64,000 nt of DNA from Eubacteriales bacterium (GTDB taxonomy: Bacteria; Bacillota; Clostridia; Oscillospirales; Oscillospiraceae): contig JAUNND010000001.1 of assembly GCA_030531595.1 (NCBI GenBank), positions 1 to 64,000 on the forward strand. Reading direction: 5' to 3'. Below the pieces are notes generated by a model, which saw only the letters and a list, made by a program, of their open reading frames with translations, had not been told where the DNA came from and did no database searches. Positions 1-8,607 of the stretch are shown here, piece after piece (the first letter of the stretch is position 1; each line of letters begins with the position of its first letter). A program made the translations under genes and the position numbers.

Positions 1-104
1 CTCGCCGCTTGCGCGGCAACCGAAAAGCATGGCACATTTTATGACCATTCCTTTTTCGTGGCCATTTTGTGCCTTGAGTTATAGAGAAAGGAATGGTCAT
101 AAAA
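1..104 (+). promoter_or_regulatory. Duplicated polysaccharide-operon leader, copy 1
   Basis: This stretch matches the leader at about 5821-5919 almost base for base, including the core CGCTTGCGCGGCAACCGAAA and the final AAAGGAATGRTCATAA. It contains a perfect 18-bp inverted repeat (37-54 against 87-104) with a 32-nt loop. The right arm covers the AAAGGA ribosome-binding stretch (87-92) and the ATG at 93, so if folded in RNA it would hide the start site. No U-run follows the hairpin, so it is not a simple terminator. I infer a cis-acting RNA or DNA element controlling the polysaccharide genes. The copy may begin left of the window. Confidence 0.6.
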
Positions 105-1289
105 ATGAGTATCAAAACCGATTATTCCGATATATCTTTTCAGAACAACGGAAAAATAAAGCTGCTTATTATAGTCGGCACAAGACCGGAGATAATAAGA
201 CTTTCGGCGGTCACCACAAAATGCCGCAGATATTTTGACTGCATCCTTGCCCACACGGGGCAGAACTATGACTATAACCTCAACGGCGTTTTCTTTAAGG
301 ACTTAGGGCTTGACGCGCCGGAGGTATATATGGACGCGGTCGGCGGCGATCTCGGCGAGACGGTTGGAAATATCATCAACTGCTCCTACAAGCTCATGAA
401 CGCCGTAAAGCCGGACGCGCTCCTCATTCTTGGAGACACAAATTCCTGCCTCTCTGCTGTCGCGGCAAAGCGCCTGCATATTCCCATCTTCCACATGGAG
501 GCGGGCAACCGCTGCAAGGACGAGTGTCTGCCGGAGGAGACGAACCGCAGAATAGTTGACATAATATCTGACGTGAACCTTGCGTATTCGGAACACGCCA
601 GACGCTATCTCATTGAATGCGGTCTGCCGAAGGAGCGCACCTATGTCACAGGCTCACCGATGGCAGAGGTACTGCACAAAAACCTTGAAAGTATTGAAAA
701 CTCGGATATTCATGCGCGTTTAGGACTTGAAAAGGGCAAATATATCCTTCTCTCCGCCCACCGTGAGGAGAATATTGACACGGAGAAGAATTTTGTCTCG
801 CTGTTCACCGCAATCAACAAAATGGCTGAGAAGTACGATATGCCCGTTTTATACTCCTGCCATCCCAGAAGCAGAAAACGCCTTGAGGAAAGCGGATTTG
901 TGCTTGACAGGCGCGTTATCCGCCATGAGCCTTTGGGCTTTCACGACTATAACTGCTTACAGATGAACGCCTTCGCGGTCGTGTCCGACAGCGGCACTCT
1001 GCCCGAGGAGTCGAGCTTCTTTACGTCCGTGGGGCATCCCTTCCCCGCCGTGTGCATCCGTACCAGCACCGAAAGACCGGAGGCACTTGACAAGGCCTGC
1101 TTCATCATCGCGGGTATTGATGAGAAAAACTTATTGCAGGCGGTTGATACGGCGGTAACAATGAACGCAAGCGGCGATTTCGGCATACCCGTTCCCGATT
1201 ACGTTGAGGAAAACGTGTCCTCAAAGGTCGTAAAGCTCATCCAGTCCTACACCGGGATCGTGGACAGAATGGTATGGAGAAAATACTGA
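93..1289 (+). CDS. UDP-N-acetyl sugar 2-epimerase, WbjD/CapG/WbpI-like
   Basis: Cytoplasmic non-hydrolysing UDP-HexNAc 2-epimerase of the WecB superfamily; it makes a nucleotide sugar for surface glycan. The N-terminal motif GTRPEIIRLS is near residues 28-37. LGDTNSC and HMEAGNRC followed by PEETNRRIVD are the pattern of the WbjD/CapG (FnlC) and WbpI branch rather than plain WecB. The length of 398 residues is normal. The ATG at 93 lies inside the repeated leader and is conserved in its second copy, but AAAGGA abuts it directly; the in-frame ATG at 105 is an alternative. It is first of a tight run of glycan genes. The substrate (FucNAc-type or 2,3-diacetamido uronic acid) cannot be fixed, because any partner genes would lie left of the window. 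Confidence 0.85.
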   Translation: MVIKMSIKTDYSDISFQNNGKIKLLIIVGTRPEIIRLSAVTTKCRRYFDCILAHTGQNYDYNLNGVFFKDLGLDAPEVYMDAVGGDLGETVGNIINCSYKLMNAVKPDALLILGDTNSCLSAVAAKRLHIPIFHMEAGNRCKDECLPEETNRRIVDIISDVNLAYSEHARRYLIECGLPKERTYVTGSPMAEVLHKNLESIENSDIHARLGLEKGKYILLSAHREENIDTEKNFVSLFTAINKMAEKYDMPVLYSCHPRSRKRLEESGFVLDRRVIRHEPLGFHDYNCLQMNAFAVVSDSGTLPEESSFFTSVGHPFPAVCIRTSTERPEALDKACFIIAGIDEKNLLQAVDTAVTMNASGDFGIPVPDYVEENVSSKVVKLIQSYTGIVDRMVWRKY

Positions 1290-1293
1290 TATT

Positions 1294-2496
1294 ATGAAAA
1301 TTCTGTATCTTGATGTGCTGTGTAAAACGGGAAGCACGGGTAAAATAGTATATGAGCTGTGCACACGCTCATTAGCCGACGGAGATACCGCCGCCGTATG
1401 CTACGGGCGCGGGGAAAAGCTGAATGAGAGCTTCACATATAAATTCGGTCTCGACTGGGAGACAACGCTTCACGCTCTGCTCACGCGAGTGACGGGAAGA
1501 ACAGGCTGCTATTCATACTTTTCCACTGAAAGGCTTATCAAGTTCATGGATGAATTCAAGCCGGATGTGGTGCATCTGCATGAGCCGCACGCCTATTTTA
1601 TAAATCTCAGACCGTTTTTTGAGTACCTTTCGGCGCATGAGATACCGCTTGTGTATACCTTTCACTGTGAGTTTGCCTTCACCGGCAAATGCGGGCATCC
1701 TCTGGAATGCGAGAACTGGAAAACCGGCTGCGGGAGCTGTCCACATATCAGAGATTATCCGAAATCACTGTTCTTTGACCGCACTGCCTCCATGTATGAG
1801 GAAAAAAAGGAGCTTCTGTTAAAGCAGAACATGATAATAACCTCGCCGTCAAAATGGCTTGCGGACAGGGCAAAGCAGTCTTTTCTGAGCGGATGTGAAG
1901 CACGCGTCATTCCCAACGGCATTGATACGGAGGTCTTCCGAAAGCGCGATACGGCAGGACTCAGAGCAAATCTCGGTCTTAAAAATGAAAAGACAGTTTT
2001 GGCTGTGGTTCCCGACCTTTCATTTGAGCACAAGGGAATACCCTATGTTCTTGAGCTTGTCGAGAGAATGAAAAACGATAACGTGAAGTTCATCCTTGTG
2101 GGAAAGAAGGACGAAAAGAGCGTATTTCCCGAAAACGTACTGGCTGTGGGCAGGACCGAAAACCAGAGGGAGCTTGCCGGGTATTATTCGCTTGCCGACT
2201 GCTTTGTGATATGCAGCGATATGGAAAATCTCCCCACCACCTGCCTTGAAGCTGTCTGCTGCGGAACACCCGTGGCGGGCTTTGACGTGGGCGGCACGGC
2301 GGAAACTGCGCCGGCGCCTACCGGCAAATTCTGCGCTTACGGCGACCTTGACGCGCTTGAAAAAAACGTGCGGTGCTTTCTCGCATCTCCCCCTCCGGCT
2401 GAGGCGTTTGAAGCCTTGAGAGAAAGGTATTCGGGCGAGATCATGTATAACTCATACAGAAAGCTCTTTGACGAGCTGACAGGGAGTAGGAAATGA
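1294..2496 (+). CDS. Glycosyltransferase family 4 protein
   Basis: A GT-B fold retaining glycosyltransferase that probably adds one sugar to the growing repeat unit at the cytoplasmic face. The N-terminus MKILYLDVLCKTGSTGKIVY has the GSTGKI loop common in capsule and colanic-acid-type transferases. The C-terminal half has the EX7E signature (ENLPTTCLE, near residues 310-318) followed by CGTPVAGFDVGG, a typical donor-binding region. The length of 400 residues fits GT4. It starts 4 bp after the epimerase stop and overlaps the amidotransferase by 4 bp (ATGA), so these genes are translationally coupled. Donor and acceptor cannot be read from the sequence. Confidence 0.88.
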   Translation: MKILYLDVLCKTGSTGKIVYELCTRSLADGDTAAVCYGRGEKLNESFTYKFGLDWETTLHALLTRVTGRTGCYSYFSTERLIKFMDEFKPDVVHLHEPHAYFINLRPFFEYLSAHEIPLVYTFHCEFAFTGKCGHPLECENWKTGCGSCPHIRDYPKSLFFDRTASMYEEKKELLLKQNMIITSPSKWLADRAKQSFLSGCEARVIPNGIDTEVFRKRDTAGLRANLGLKNEKTVLAVVPDLSFEHKGIPYVLELVERMKNDNVKFILVGKKDEKSVFPENVLAVGRTENQRELAGYYSLADCFVICSDMENLPTTCLEAVCCGTPVAGFDVGGTAETAPAPTGKFCAYGDLDALEKNVRCFLASPPPAEAFEALRERYSGEIMYNSYRKLFDELTGSRK

Positions 2497-3632
2497 CTGA
2501 AAAAAGAGAGTATAAACGCTGTTCATGCTGTGTGATGGACACGACCGACAGCAAAATAAGCTTTGATGAAAACGGTGTCTGCGACTATTGCAGAGACTAT
2601 TATAAGAATATCCTCCCGCGCTGGCAGGCACAGCAGCAGGATAAGGAGCTTCTTAAAAAGACAGCCGAGCGGATAAAGCGCGATACGCAGGGGCAGAAGT
2701 ATAACTGCATCATCGGTCTGAGCGGAGGTGTGGACAGCTCGTATCTCTGCTATGTGGCAAAGGAGCTGATGGGGTTAAATCCGATCTGCTATGTATGCGA
2801 TACGGGCTGGAATTTAAAAGTCGCCGATGAAAACATAAAACGGATCGTTGAGGCACTTGAGCTTGATGTTCACACGGAGACAGTCAACTGGGAGGAGATG
2901 CGCGATCTGCAGCTTGCGTTTCTTAAATCTCAGGTACCGTATCAGGATCTGCCGCAGGATCACGCGATATTTGCGGGATTGTATAACTATGCGGTGAAGA
3001 ACGGGATAAAATACGTGCTCACCGGCGCCAACAGCGCGACCGAGTGCATCCGCCCGCCGATCGAGTGGGTCTATCAGAACGACCTGCGCTTTATTAAGGA
3101 TGTTCACCGCCGCTTCGGCAAGGTGAAGCTGAAAACCTTCCCCATGTGCAGTATGCTCAAATACAGGCTGTATTACCCGCTTTTCAAGGGTATGAAGCGC
3201 ATTGCGCCGCTTGACATGGTGGAGTACGACAAGGAGAAGGTCAAGGCGTTTTTGCAGGAGCGTTTCGGCTGGGAGCCGTACACAAACAAGCATTTTGAGG
3301 ATATATTCACAAGGTTTTATGAGGGCTGGTATTTGCCCCACAAGTTCGGCTATGACAAGCGCAAATGCTATCTGTCAAATGAAATTCTTGTGGGTACAAA
3401 GACGCGTGAGGAGGCTCTCAGAGAGCTTGAGCAGCCGCCCTATGACTATGAGACGGCTATGCAGGATCTTGACTTTATTGCCGGAAAGCTCGGCATATCC
3501 TCCGAGGAGCTTAAAAGCATTATTGACGGCGAAAACAGGAGCTTTGAGGACTATAAAAACAGCTTCGGCTTTATTAAGCTCGGGACTGTCGTTCTGAGAA
3601 CGCTGGGACTGGAAAAGAAAAAATTCCGGTGA
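2493..3632 (+). CDS. N-acetyl sugar amidotransferase, WbpG/PseA-like
   Basis: A PP-loop (adenine nucleotide alpha hydrolase) enzyme that turns an N-acetyl group on a nucleotide sugar into an acetamidino group. The N-terminal cysteine pairs CSCCVMD and CDYC suggest a zinc site. The PP-loop SGGVDSS is near residues 76-82. The length of 379 residues matches the WbpG/PseA/LegG family. These enzymes usually take ammonia from HisH/HisF-like partners; none is seen in this window, so partners may lie to the left or elsewhere. It shares ATGA with the upstream glycosyltransferase and is followed by another GT4, all in one operon. It suggests an acetamidino-bearing sugar in the surface glycan. Confidence 0.85.
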   Translation: MTEKREYKRCSCCVMDTTDSKISFDENGVCDYCRDYYKNILPRWQAQQQDKELLKKTAERIKRDTQGQKYNCIIGLSGGVDSSYLCYVAKELMGLNPICYVCDTGWNLKVADENIKRIVEALELDVHTETVNWEEMRDLQLAFLKSQVPYQDLPQDHAIFAGLYNYAVKNGIKYVLTGANSATECIRPPIEWVYQNDLRFIKDVHRRFGKVKLKTFPMCSMLKYRLYYPLFKGMKRIAPLDMVEYDKEKVKAFLQERFGWEPYTNKHFEDIFTRFYEGWYLPHKFGYDKRKCYLSNEILVGTKTREEALRELEQPPYDYETAMQDLDFIAGKLGISSEELKSIIDGENRSFEDYKNSFGFIKLGTVVLRTLGLEKKKFR

Positions 3633-3645
3633 GATGGAGAAAAGC

Positions 3646-4791
3646 ATGAAAATTGCGCATATCGGACTTGCCTCATATTTTACCGAGGGTATGACATATC
3701 AGGATAATATGCTCACCGAACAGAATGTGAAGGACGGGCATGAGGTGCTGTATGTTGCCAATGCCGCAAAATATGTCGGCGGAAGGATAGTTGAAACAGG
3801 GTATGAGGATAAGATAATTTCAACCGGCGTGCGCCTTGTGCGTATGCCCTACGAGAGGTTTATCAACAGACTCGGAACTGAGAAGCTGCGCCGTGTGAAG
3901 GGGCTTTATAAGCTCCTGTGCGAGTTTGAGCCGGATGTAATACTCTGCCATGATCTGTGCTACTGGTCCGTTCTTGACGTTATACGATACAGAAAAGAGC
4001 ATGACAACGTAAAGCTCTATTCCGACAATCACGCCGACTACGGCAACAGCGGCACGAACCGGCTGTCACTGTATGTTCTCAACGGGATGTATTACAGAGC
4101 ACTTTTTCAGAAGGCTCTGCCGTATCTTGAAAAGGTGCTGTGCACCTCAACGGAACGTATTGATTTTGCCGCTGAGGTCTACGGCTGTCCGAGGGAGAAA
4201 ACGGAGCTTTACCCGCTGGGCGGCATTGTTTACGGGGATGATGACTATTTGGAAATGAGAAGCTCATGCCGTAAAGAGCTTGGCATTGCCGACGGAAAGC
4301 CGCTTTTTATCCACTCCGGCAAGCTCGACGCGGGAAAGGAAACGGCAAAGCTGCTCGACGCCTTTTACTCCGTGCCGGAGCTGAACGCAAAGCTCATCAT
4401 TATAGGCTCCGTACCGGAGGATATGAAGGAAAAGCTTCTGCCGCGCTTTGAGCGGGATAAGCGGGTGGAATATCTCGGATGGAAAAAGGCCGATGAGCTG
4501 ACGGAATACCTCTGTGCGGGCGATATGTATCTCCAGCCCGGCACTATCTCCGCAACGATGGAAAACGCCATGTGCTGCCGCTGTGCACAGATGCTAAAGC
4601 CGGTGCGCTCGTATATTGATGCCTATCCGCGTGATATGGCGGTGTGGGTCGAAAGCGGAAAGGATATGGAAAACGCCTTCCGTGCGCTTGCACAGGGAGG
4701 GCTTTCCCTTGAGAAAATGAGAAAGAGCGCGTACAGTTGTGCCTGCGAAATGCTTGACTATAAAAAGCTCGCAGCAAGGCTGTACAGATAA
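3646..4791 (+). CDS. Glycosyltransferase family 4-like protein
   Basis: A GT-B fold glycosyltransferase of about 381 residues. I chose ATG 3646 because GGAG sits 6 nt upstream; the ATG at 3634 is in frame but badly spaced. The N-terminus MKIAHIGLAS is a standard GT4 first strand, and the C-terminal half has the donor-binding run FIHSGKLDAGKET. The usual EX7E motif is imperfect: only the second glutamate is clear (SATMENAM), with proline where the first glutamate would be, so the catalytic site may be unusual. It lies 13 bp after the amidotransferase and 15 bp before a GT2 gene, clearly one transcription unit. Confidence 0.8.
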   Translation: MKIAHIGLASYFTEGMTYQDNMLTEQNVKDGHEVLYVANAAKYVGGRIVETGYEDKIISTGVRLVRMPYERFINRLGTEKLRRVKGLYKLLCEFEPDVILCHDLCYWSVLDVIRYRKEHDNVKLYSDNHADYGNSGTNRLSLYVLNGMYYRALFQKALPYLEKVLCTSTERIDFAAEVYGCPREKTELYPLGGIVYGDDDYLEMRSSCRKELGIADGKPLFIHSGKLDAGKETAKLLDAFYSVPELNAKLIIIGSVPEDMKEKLLPRFERDKRVEYLGWKKADELTEYLCAGDMYLQPGTISATMENAMCCRCAQMLKPVRSYIDAYPRDMAVWVESGKDMENAFRALAQGGLSLEKMRKSAYSCACEMLDYKKLAARLYR

Positions 4792-4806
4792 TACGGAGTT
4801 GATGTT

Positions 4807-5745
4807 ATGTTTTCAGTAGTTGTACCGGCGTATAACGCCGAAAAGTGTATTTCAAGATGCATAGACAGTATTCTGAGACAGAGCTTCGGCGAGTTTGAGG
4901 TCGTTATCGTCGATGACGGCTCGACCGATGCGACATTGGAGCGGATAGAAAAGTATTCAGATAAGCGATTGAGAGTCATCACTCAGAAAAACGCCGGCGT
5001 TTCCTGTGCGAGGAATACCGGCATTAAAAACGCGAAATTCCCGTATGTCTGCTTTCTCGATTCGGACGATGAATGGTATGAAGACCATCTGTCCGTAATG
5101 AAGGATACGGTTGAGCGGTTTCCCGATAAGCGTTTTTTTGTCACGTTCAACAATGCGGAGCTGCTTGACGGGTCGGTCATTCCGCAGTTTGATTACAGCG
5201 GGGCTGATACGCCCTTTTTCGTGGATGACTTTCTGAAATATGAGTTTTCAAACGGTCTGCGCAAATGCTATTTTACCGGCTGTGTATGCGCCCACAGAAG
5301 CGTATTTGATGAATACGGTTTCTTCACGGAGGGAGAGAGCATTTCCGAGGATGACGATATGTGGAACAGGGTAATGCTCTATGAGGGCAAGGTCGTTGTT
5401 CCGCGTGTGACGGTGCTCAGACACAGAGACCACAGTCAGCTTACAAAGCAGCCGCCCGTCGGTGCGCCGTATCCCTTTAACCGGCGCGTAAACGCATATC
5501 TGTCCGATGAGTCCTTGAGCGATGAAAAAAAAGAGGAGCTTAAAAGACTTTATAATATAATGGAGCTTGCTTCGATACGTTCGCTCATTATAAACGGGCG
5601 AAAGGGCGAGGCGTTCATGAGGCTGAAAAAAACAGACAGAAGCTATGTTCCGGGAAAGAAGTATTATGAAACATGGGTTTCGTTTCTGCTTCCGGCGCTG
5701 GTTATGAAAAAAATAGTTCTTGGCAGAAATAAGAATTATTATTGA
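4807..5745 (+). CDS. Glycosyltransferase family 2 protein
   Basis: A GT-A fold inverting glycosyltransferase for polysaccharide repeat-unit assembly. N-terminal FSVVVPAYNAEKCISRCIDS is the classic start. DDGSTD (near residues 38-43) binds nucleotide sugar, and DSDDEW (near 90-95) is the DXD-type metal-binding motif. EDDDMWNR further on is the usual acceptor-side acidic motif. GGAG lies 8 nt before the ATG. The length of 312 residues is typical. Its last ~30 codons reappear as a broken copy at 8465-8590, pointing to recombination around the following two genes. It is the last gene of the first polysaccharide block; a spacer with a second leader follows. Confidence 0.88.
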   Translation: MFSVVVPAYNAEKCISRCIDSILRQSFGEFEVVIVDDGSTDATLERIEKYSDKRLRVITQKNAGVSCARNTGIKNAKFPYVCFLDSDDEWYEDHLSVMKDTVERFPDKRFFVTFNNAELLDGSVIPQFDYSGADTPFFVDDFLKYEFSNGLRKCYFTGCVCAHRSVFDEYGFFTEGESISEDDDMWNRVMLYEGKVVVPRVTVLRHRDHSQLTKQPPVGAPYPFNRRVNAYLSDESLSDEKKEELKRLYNIMELASIRSLIINGRKGEAFMRLKKTDRSYVPGKKYYETWVSFLLPALVMKKIVLGRNKNYY

Positions 5746-5779
5746 GACAGTTCGGTGTCTCGACAGAAAACAAGGAGAA

Positions 5780-5908
5780 AGGTTGAAACAGGTTCAACCT
5801 TGAACATTAAAAACCGTTTTTTCTCCGCTTGCGCGGCAACCGAAAGACCTGGCAGATTATGACTATCCCTTTTTATGGTCATTTTATGCTTTGAGGTTAA
5901 AGAAAGGA
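5780..5908 (+). promoter_or_regulatory. Spacer hairpin and duplicated leader, copy 2
   Basis: An 8-bp hairpin (5780-5787 with 5793-5800) lacks a clear T-run, so termination is uncertain. From about 5821 the sequence repeats the leader at the window start, with the same CGCTTGCGCGGCAACCGAAA block and the same AAAGGAATG at the gene start. The inverted repeat of copy 1 is kept only in part (about 13 of 16 positions). It precedes a second GT2-flippase block, so the two blocks may share one control mechanism. Confidence 0.55.
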
Positions 5909-6925
5909 ATGATCATAACGATAGAAGAAAACATAAAGGTCAGTATACTTTGTCCCGTATATAACCATGAAAAATATATCCGTCAGGCACTTGAGAGCTT
6001 TCTTGCACAGAAGACGGATTTCAGATATGAAGTGATCGTCAACGATGACGCTTCCACGGATCGATCTGCCGAGATCATCAGAGAGTTTGCGGAAAAATAT
6101 CCCGACATCATCGTGCCTCTTTTTCACGAAGAAAACACCTATTCCAAAGGGATATCCCCTATAGGCAAATTCATGATTCCTGTGGCACGCGGCCAGTATT
6201 TCGCTTTCTGTGAGGGAGACGACTACTGGACGGATGAAAATAAGCTGCAGATACAGGTAGACTGGATGGACAGCCATCCGGAGTATTCTATGTGTGCCCA
6301 CAATACGAGAAGTATTCATTGTGATACCGGAAAAACGGAGCTTTACAACAGTCGTTATAAGGAAGACCGCGATCTGACACTGCGGGACGTTCTGCACGGA
6401 GTGAATGGGGTCTATCATGCTACTTCTGTTCTTGTAAGAGCCAATTTTATAATCGAACCGCCCGATTTTTATTATATTTCGGAAAAACACAAAGTCGGCG
6501 ATGACCCCCTGGCGATAACGCATGCTATTTACGGAAAGATACACTACATTAACAGGACAATGTCTGTTTACAGGATCAAAAGTACACCTACCGCGTGGTC
6601 AAGCCGAATTCATGAAAACGCTTGTATCATTGACAGGCTGCATGGCGCTGTGGAGATGTATGAGGCGCTTAAAAAACATATCCCGGATGAGTATATGGAG
6701 CTTCTTGAAAAGACTCTGCTGGATTACAAATGGGAGCTTTTGCAGGCGGAAGGAAAATTTTCGGAATTGAGAAGACCACCTTTTGATAAAATATTCAAAG
6801 AGAAGGAATTGAAACAGAGGCTCTGGATTTATATGAAGCAGTATTTGCCCGGTGCTTATCGGCTTTATCTGAAGCTCATCGGACACGAAGAGAGCCTGCC
6901 GGAAACGATGAAAAAAAAGAAATGA
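5909..6925 (+). CDS. Glycosyltransferase family 2 protein
   Basis: A second GT-A fold glycosyltransferase. I place the start at ATG 5909, which lies inside the repeated leader and gives the N-terminus MIITIEENIKVSILCPVYNH; a TTG at 5891 would add six residues. NDDASTDRS (near residues 47-55) is the nucleotide-binding motif and EGDDYWTD (near 103-110) holds the DXD equivalent. This NDDASTD/EGDDYW subtype is common in capsule and O-antigen loci. The product is 338 residues. It overlaps the flippase gene by 4 bp (ATGA). It belongs to the block bracketed by the intact and broken copies of the other GT2 3' end, so it may have arrived by cassette exchange. Confidence 0.86.
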   Translation: MIITIEENIKVSILCPVYNHEKYIRQALESFLAQKTDFRYEVIVNDDASTDRSAEIIREFAEKYPDIIVPLFHEENTYSKGISPIGKFMIPVARGQYFAFCEGDDYWTDENKLQIQVDWMDSHPEYSMCAHNTRSIHCDTGKTELYNSRYKEDRDLTLRDVLHGVNGVYHATSVLVRANFIIEPPDFYYISEKHKVGDDPLAITHAIYGKIHYINRTMSVYRIKSTPTAWSSRIHENACIIDRLHGAVEMYEALKKHIPDEYMELLEKTLLDYKWELLQAEGKFSELRRPPFDKIFKEKELKQRLWIYMKQYLPGAYRLYLKLIGHEESLPETMKKKK

Positions 6926-8364
6926 AATCAGAAGGAAAGGTTTTATCAAATCTCATATGGAGATTTGCCGAACGCTGCGGGGCTCAGAGCGTCACGCTCG
7001 TCGTGTCGATCGTACTGGCCAGATTGCTCGATCCGAAGGTATACGGAACGGTCGCGCTCATTACGGTCTTTACCAGCATACTCCAGAAATTTGTCGACTG
7101 CGGCTTAGGAACGGCGCTGATCCAGAAGAAGGACGCCGATGATCTGGATTTTTCTTCTGTGTTTTTCTTTAATATCTTTTCCTGCCTTCTGATCTATGCA
7201 CTGCTGTTCTTTTCAGCGCCCGCTATCGCAAAATTCTATGACGATGAAGCTCTTACGGCGCTGATCCGTGTTATGAGTCTCATGATCGTCATATCCGGCG
7301 TAAAAAACGTTCAGCAGGCGTATGTTTCAAGGACACTTCAGTTTAAGCGCTTTTTCTATGCTACCCTCGGAGGTACAATCGGAGCGGCCGTTGTCGGTAT
7401 CTGGATGGCCTATAAGGGAATGGGCGTCTGGGCGCTGGTCGTGCAGCAGCTTTTTAACGCCGCTGTGGATACAACGATATTGTGGTTCACCGTAAAATGG
7501 CGTCCCAAGCGGATGTTCTCCTTTGAAAGGTTGAAAACACTCTTCGACTTCGGCTGGAAACTGCTGGTTTCGGGGGTCATTGACACGGTCTGTATAAAGC
7601 TGTCCGATCTGATCATCGGCAAGCTGTATTCATCTTCTGCTCTTGCTTATTTCAATAAAGGTGCGCAGTTCCCGGAAATCATAGCCATCAATGTGAATTC
7701 GTCGATAGACAGCGTGCTCCTTCCCGTCATGTCCTCGCAGCAGGAGTCGGTCACAGCCGTCCGCGAAATGACGCGCAAGGCGATAAGGATAAGCTCGTAC
7801 ATCATGTGGCCTGTAATGCTGGGTCTGGCTGCCTGTGCCGAACCTCTTGTTCGTTTAATTCTGACAGATAAATGGCTGCCGTGTGTGCCGTTTCTCCGTA
7901 TCGCCTGTATCAGTTATGCGACCTATCCTATCCACACTGCCAACCTCAATGCCATAAAAGCCATCGGCAGATCAGACCTCTTTTTGACTCTTGAAATAAT
8001 CAAAAGTGTGTTGAGGATAGTTCTTCTGGCTGTTACGATGAATTTCGGCGTTATATATATGGCGTTCGGTATGCTTGCTTCAACGATGCTGGCGATGGTC
8101 GTCAACGCGTACCCAAATAAAAAGCTTCTTGATTACAGTTTTGTCAAACAGCTCAGAGACATTGTCCCGTCAGCTCTTTTATCATTTGTGATGGCTGCCG
8201 CTGTCCGGCTGGTAGAGCTGATAGGTATGCCGGACGTCATGACGCTCATTTTGCAGATAATAGCCGGAGCCGTTTTTTACGCTGTATCTTCAAAGCTTCT
8301 GCGGATGGAGGAATTTGACTATGCTTTTTCCACTGTCAGGAGTATGCTGAAAAAAGAGAACTGA
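6922..8364 (+). CDS. Wzx-type oligosaccharide flippase (MOP superfamily)
   Basis: A polytopic membrane protein that likely moves lipid-linked repeat units across the cytoplasmic membrane. The N-terminus RFAERCGAQSVTLVVSIVLA and ARLLDPKVYGTVALITVF are the hallmark of the Polysacc_synt/MviN-like subgroup. About twelve to fourteen hydrophobic segments can be read. The length of 480 residues is normal for WzxC-type flippases. Translation is coupled to the preceding GT2 (ATGA). A second flippase gene lies only 244 bp downstream past a glycosyltransferase remnant, so the locus holds two, perhaps for two glycans or as a leftover of exchange. No Wzy polymerase is visible in the window. Confidence 0.88.
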   Translation: MKSEGKVLSNLIWRFAERCGAQSVTLVVSIVLARLLDPKVYGTVALITVFTSILQKFVDCGLGTALIQKKDADDLDFSSVFFFNIFSCLLIYALLFFSAPAIAKFYDDEALTALIRVMSLMIVISGVKNVQQAYVSRTLQFKRFFYATLGGTIGAAVVGIWMAYKGMGVWALVVQQLFNAAVDTTILWFTVKWRPKRMFSFERLKTLFDFGWKLLVSGVIDTVCIKLSDLIIGKLYSSSALAYFNKGAQFPEIIAINVNSSIDSVLLPVMSSQQESVTAVREMTRKAIRISSYIMWPVMLGLAACAEPLVRLILTDKWLPCVPFLRIACISYATYPIHTANLNAIKAIGRSDLFLTLEIIKSVLRIVLLAVTMNFGVIYMAFGMLASTMLAMVVNAYPNKKLLDYSFVKQLRDIVPSALLSFVMAAAVRLVELIGMPDVMTLILQIIAGAVFYAVSSKLLRMEEFDYAFSTVRSMLKKEN

Positions 8365-8464
8365 TGTTACTGATTTTTATTCTACCAAATGAATGAGCTT
8401 ATTAGGCACGGAGAAGACAAGAAAGAAAATGAATGAACGAACAAAAAACAATCTCGCTTTTGTG

Positions 8465-8590
8465 CGCCTATAAGCCGACGGAGGCTATGTGCCGAAAAAG
8501 AAATACTATGAAACGCTTGTCTCGTTTTTTGTTCCCGCTTCCGTTATGAAAAAGATCGTCTACGGAAGAAACAGCAATTACTATAACTGA
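8465..8590 (+). pseudogene. Remnant of a GT2 3' end
   Basis: From 8483 the frame reads GYVPKKKYYETLVSFF and then PASVMKKIVYGRNSNYYN before a stop. This matches the C-terminus of the intact GT2 ending at 5745 (SYVPGKKYYETWVSFL, then PALVMKKIVLGRNKNYY). Just upstream the frame meets a TAA at 8471, and homology fades within a few codons. There is no start codon or ribosome-binding site. It is the tail of a paralogous glycosyltransferase left after recombination. It lies between two flippase genes. Confidence 0.75.
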
Positions 8591-8607
8591 GAGGATACAT
8601 AAAGCCG

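Noticed and set aside
37..104. Phase-variable invertible promoter between inverted repeats
   Set aside because: The loop is only 32 nt, copy 2 has imperfect arms, and no invertase gene is near; a hairpin is more likely.
2814..3341. Long minus-strand open frame of 175 codons opposite the amidotransferase
   Set aside because: It lies wholly within a well-supported gene and has no family motif or translation start of its own; it is a shadow frame.
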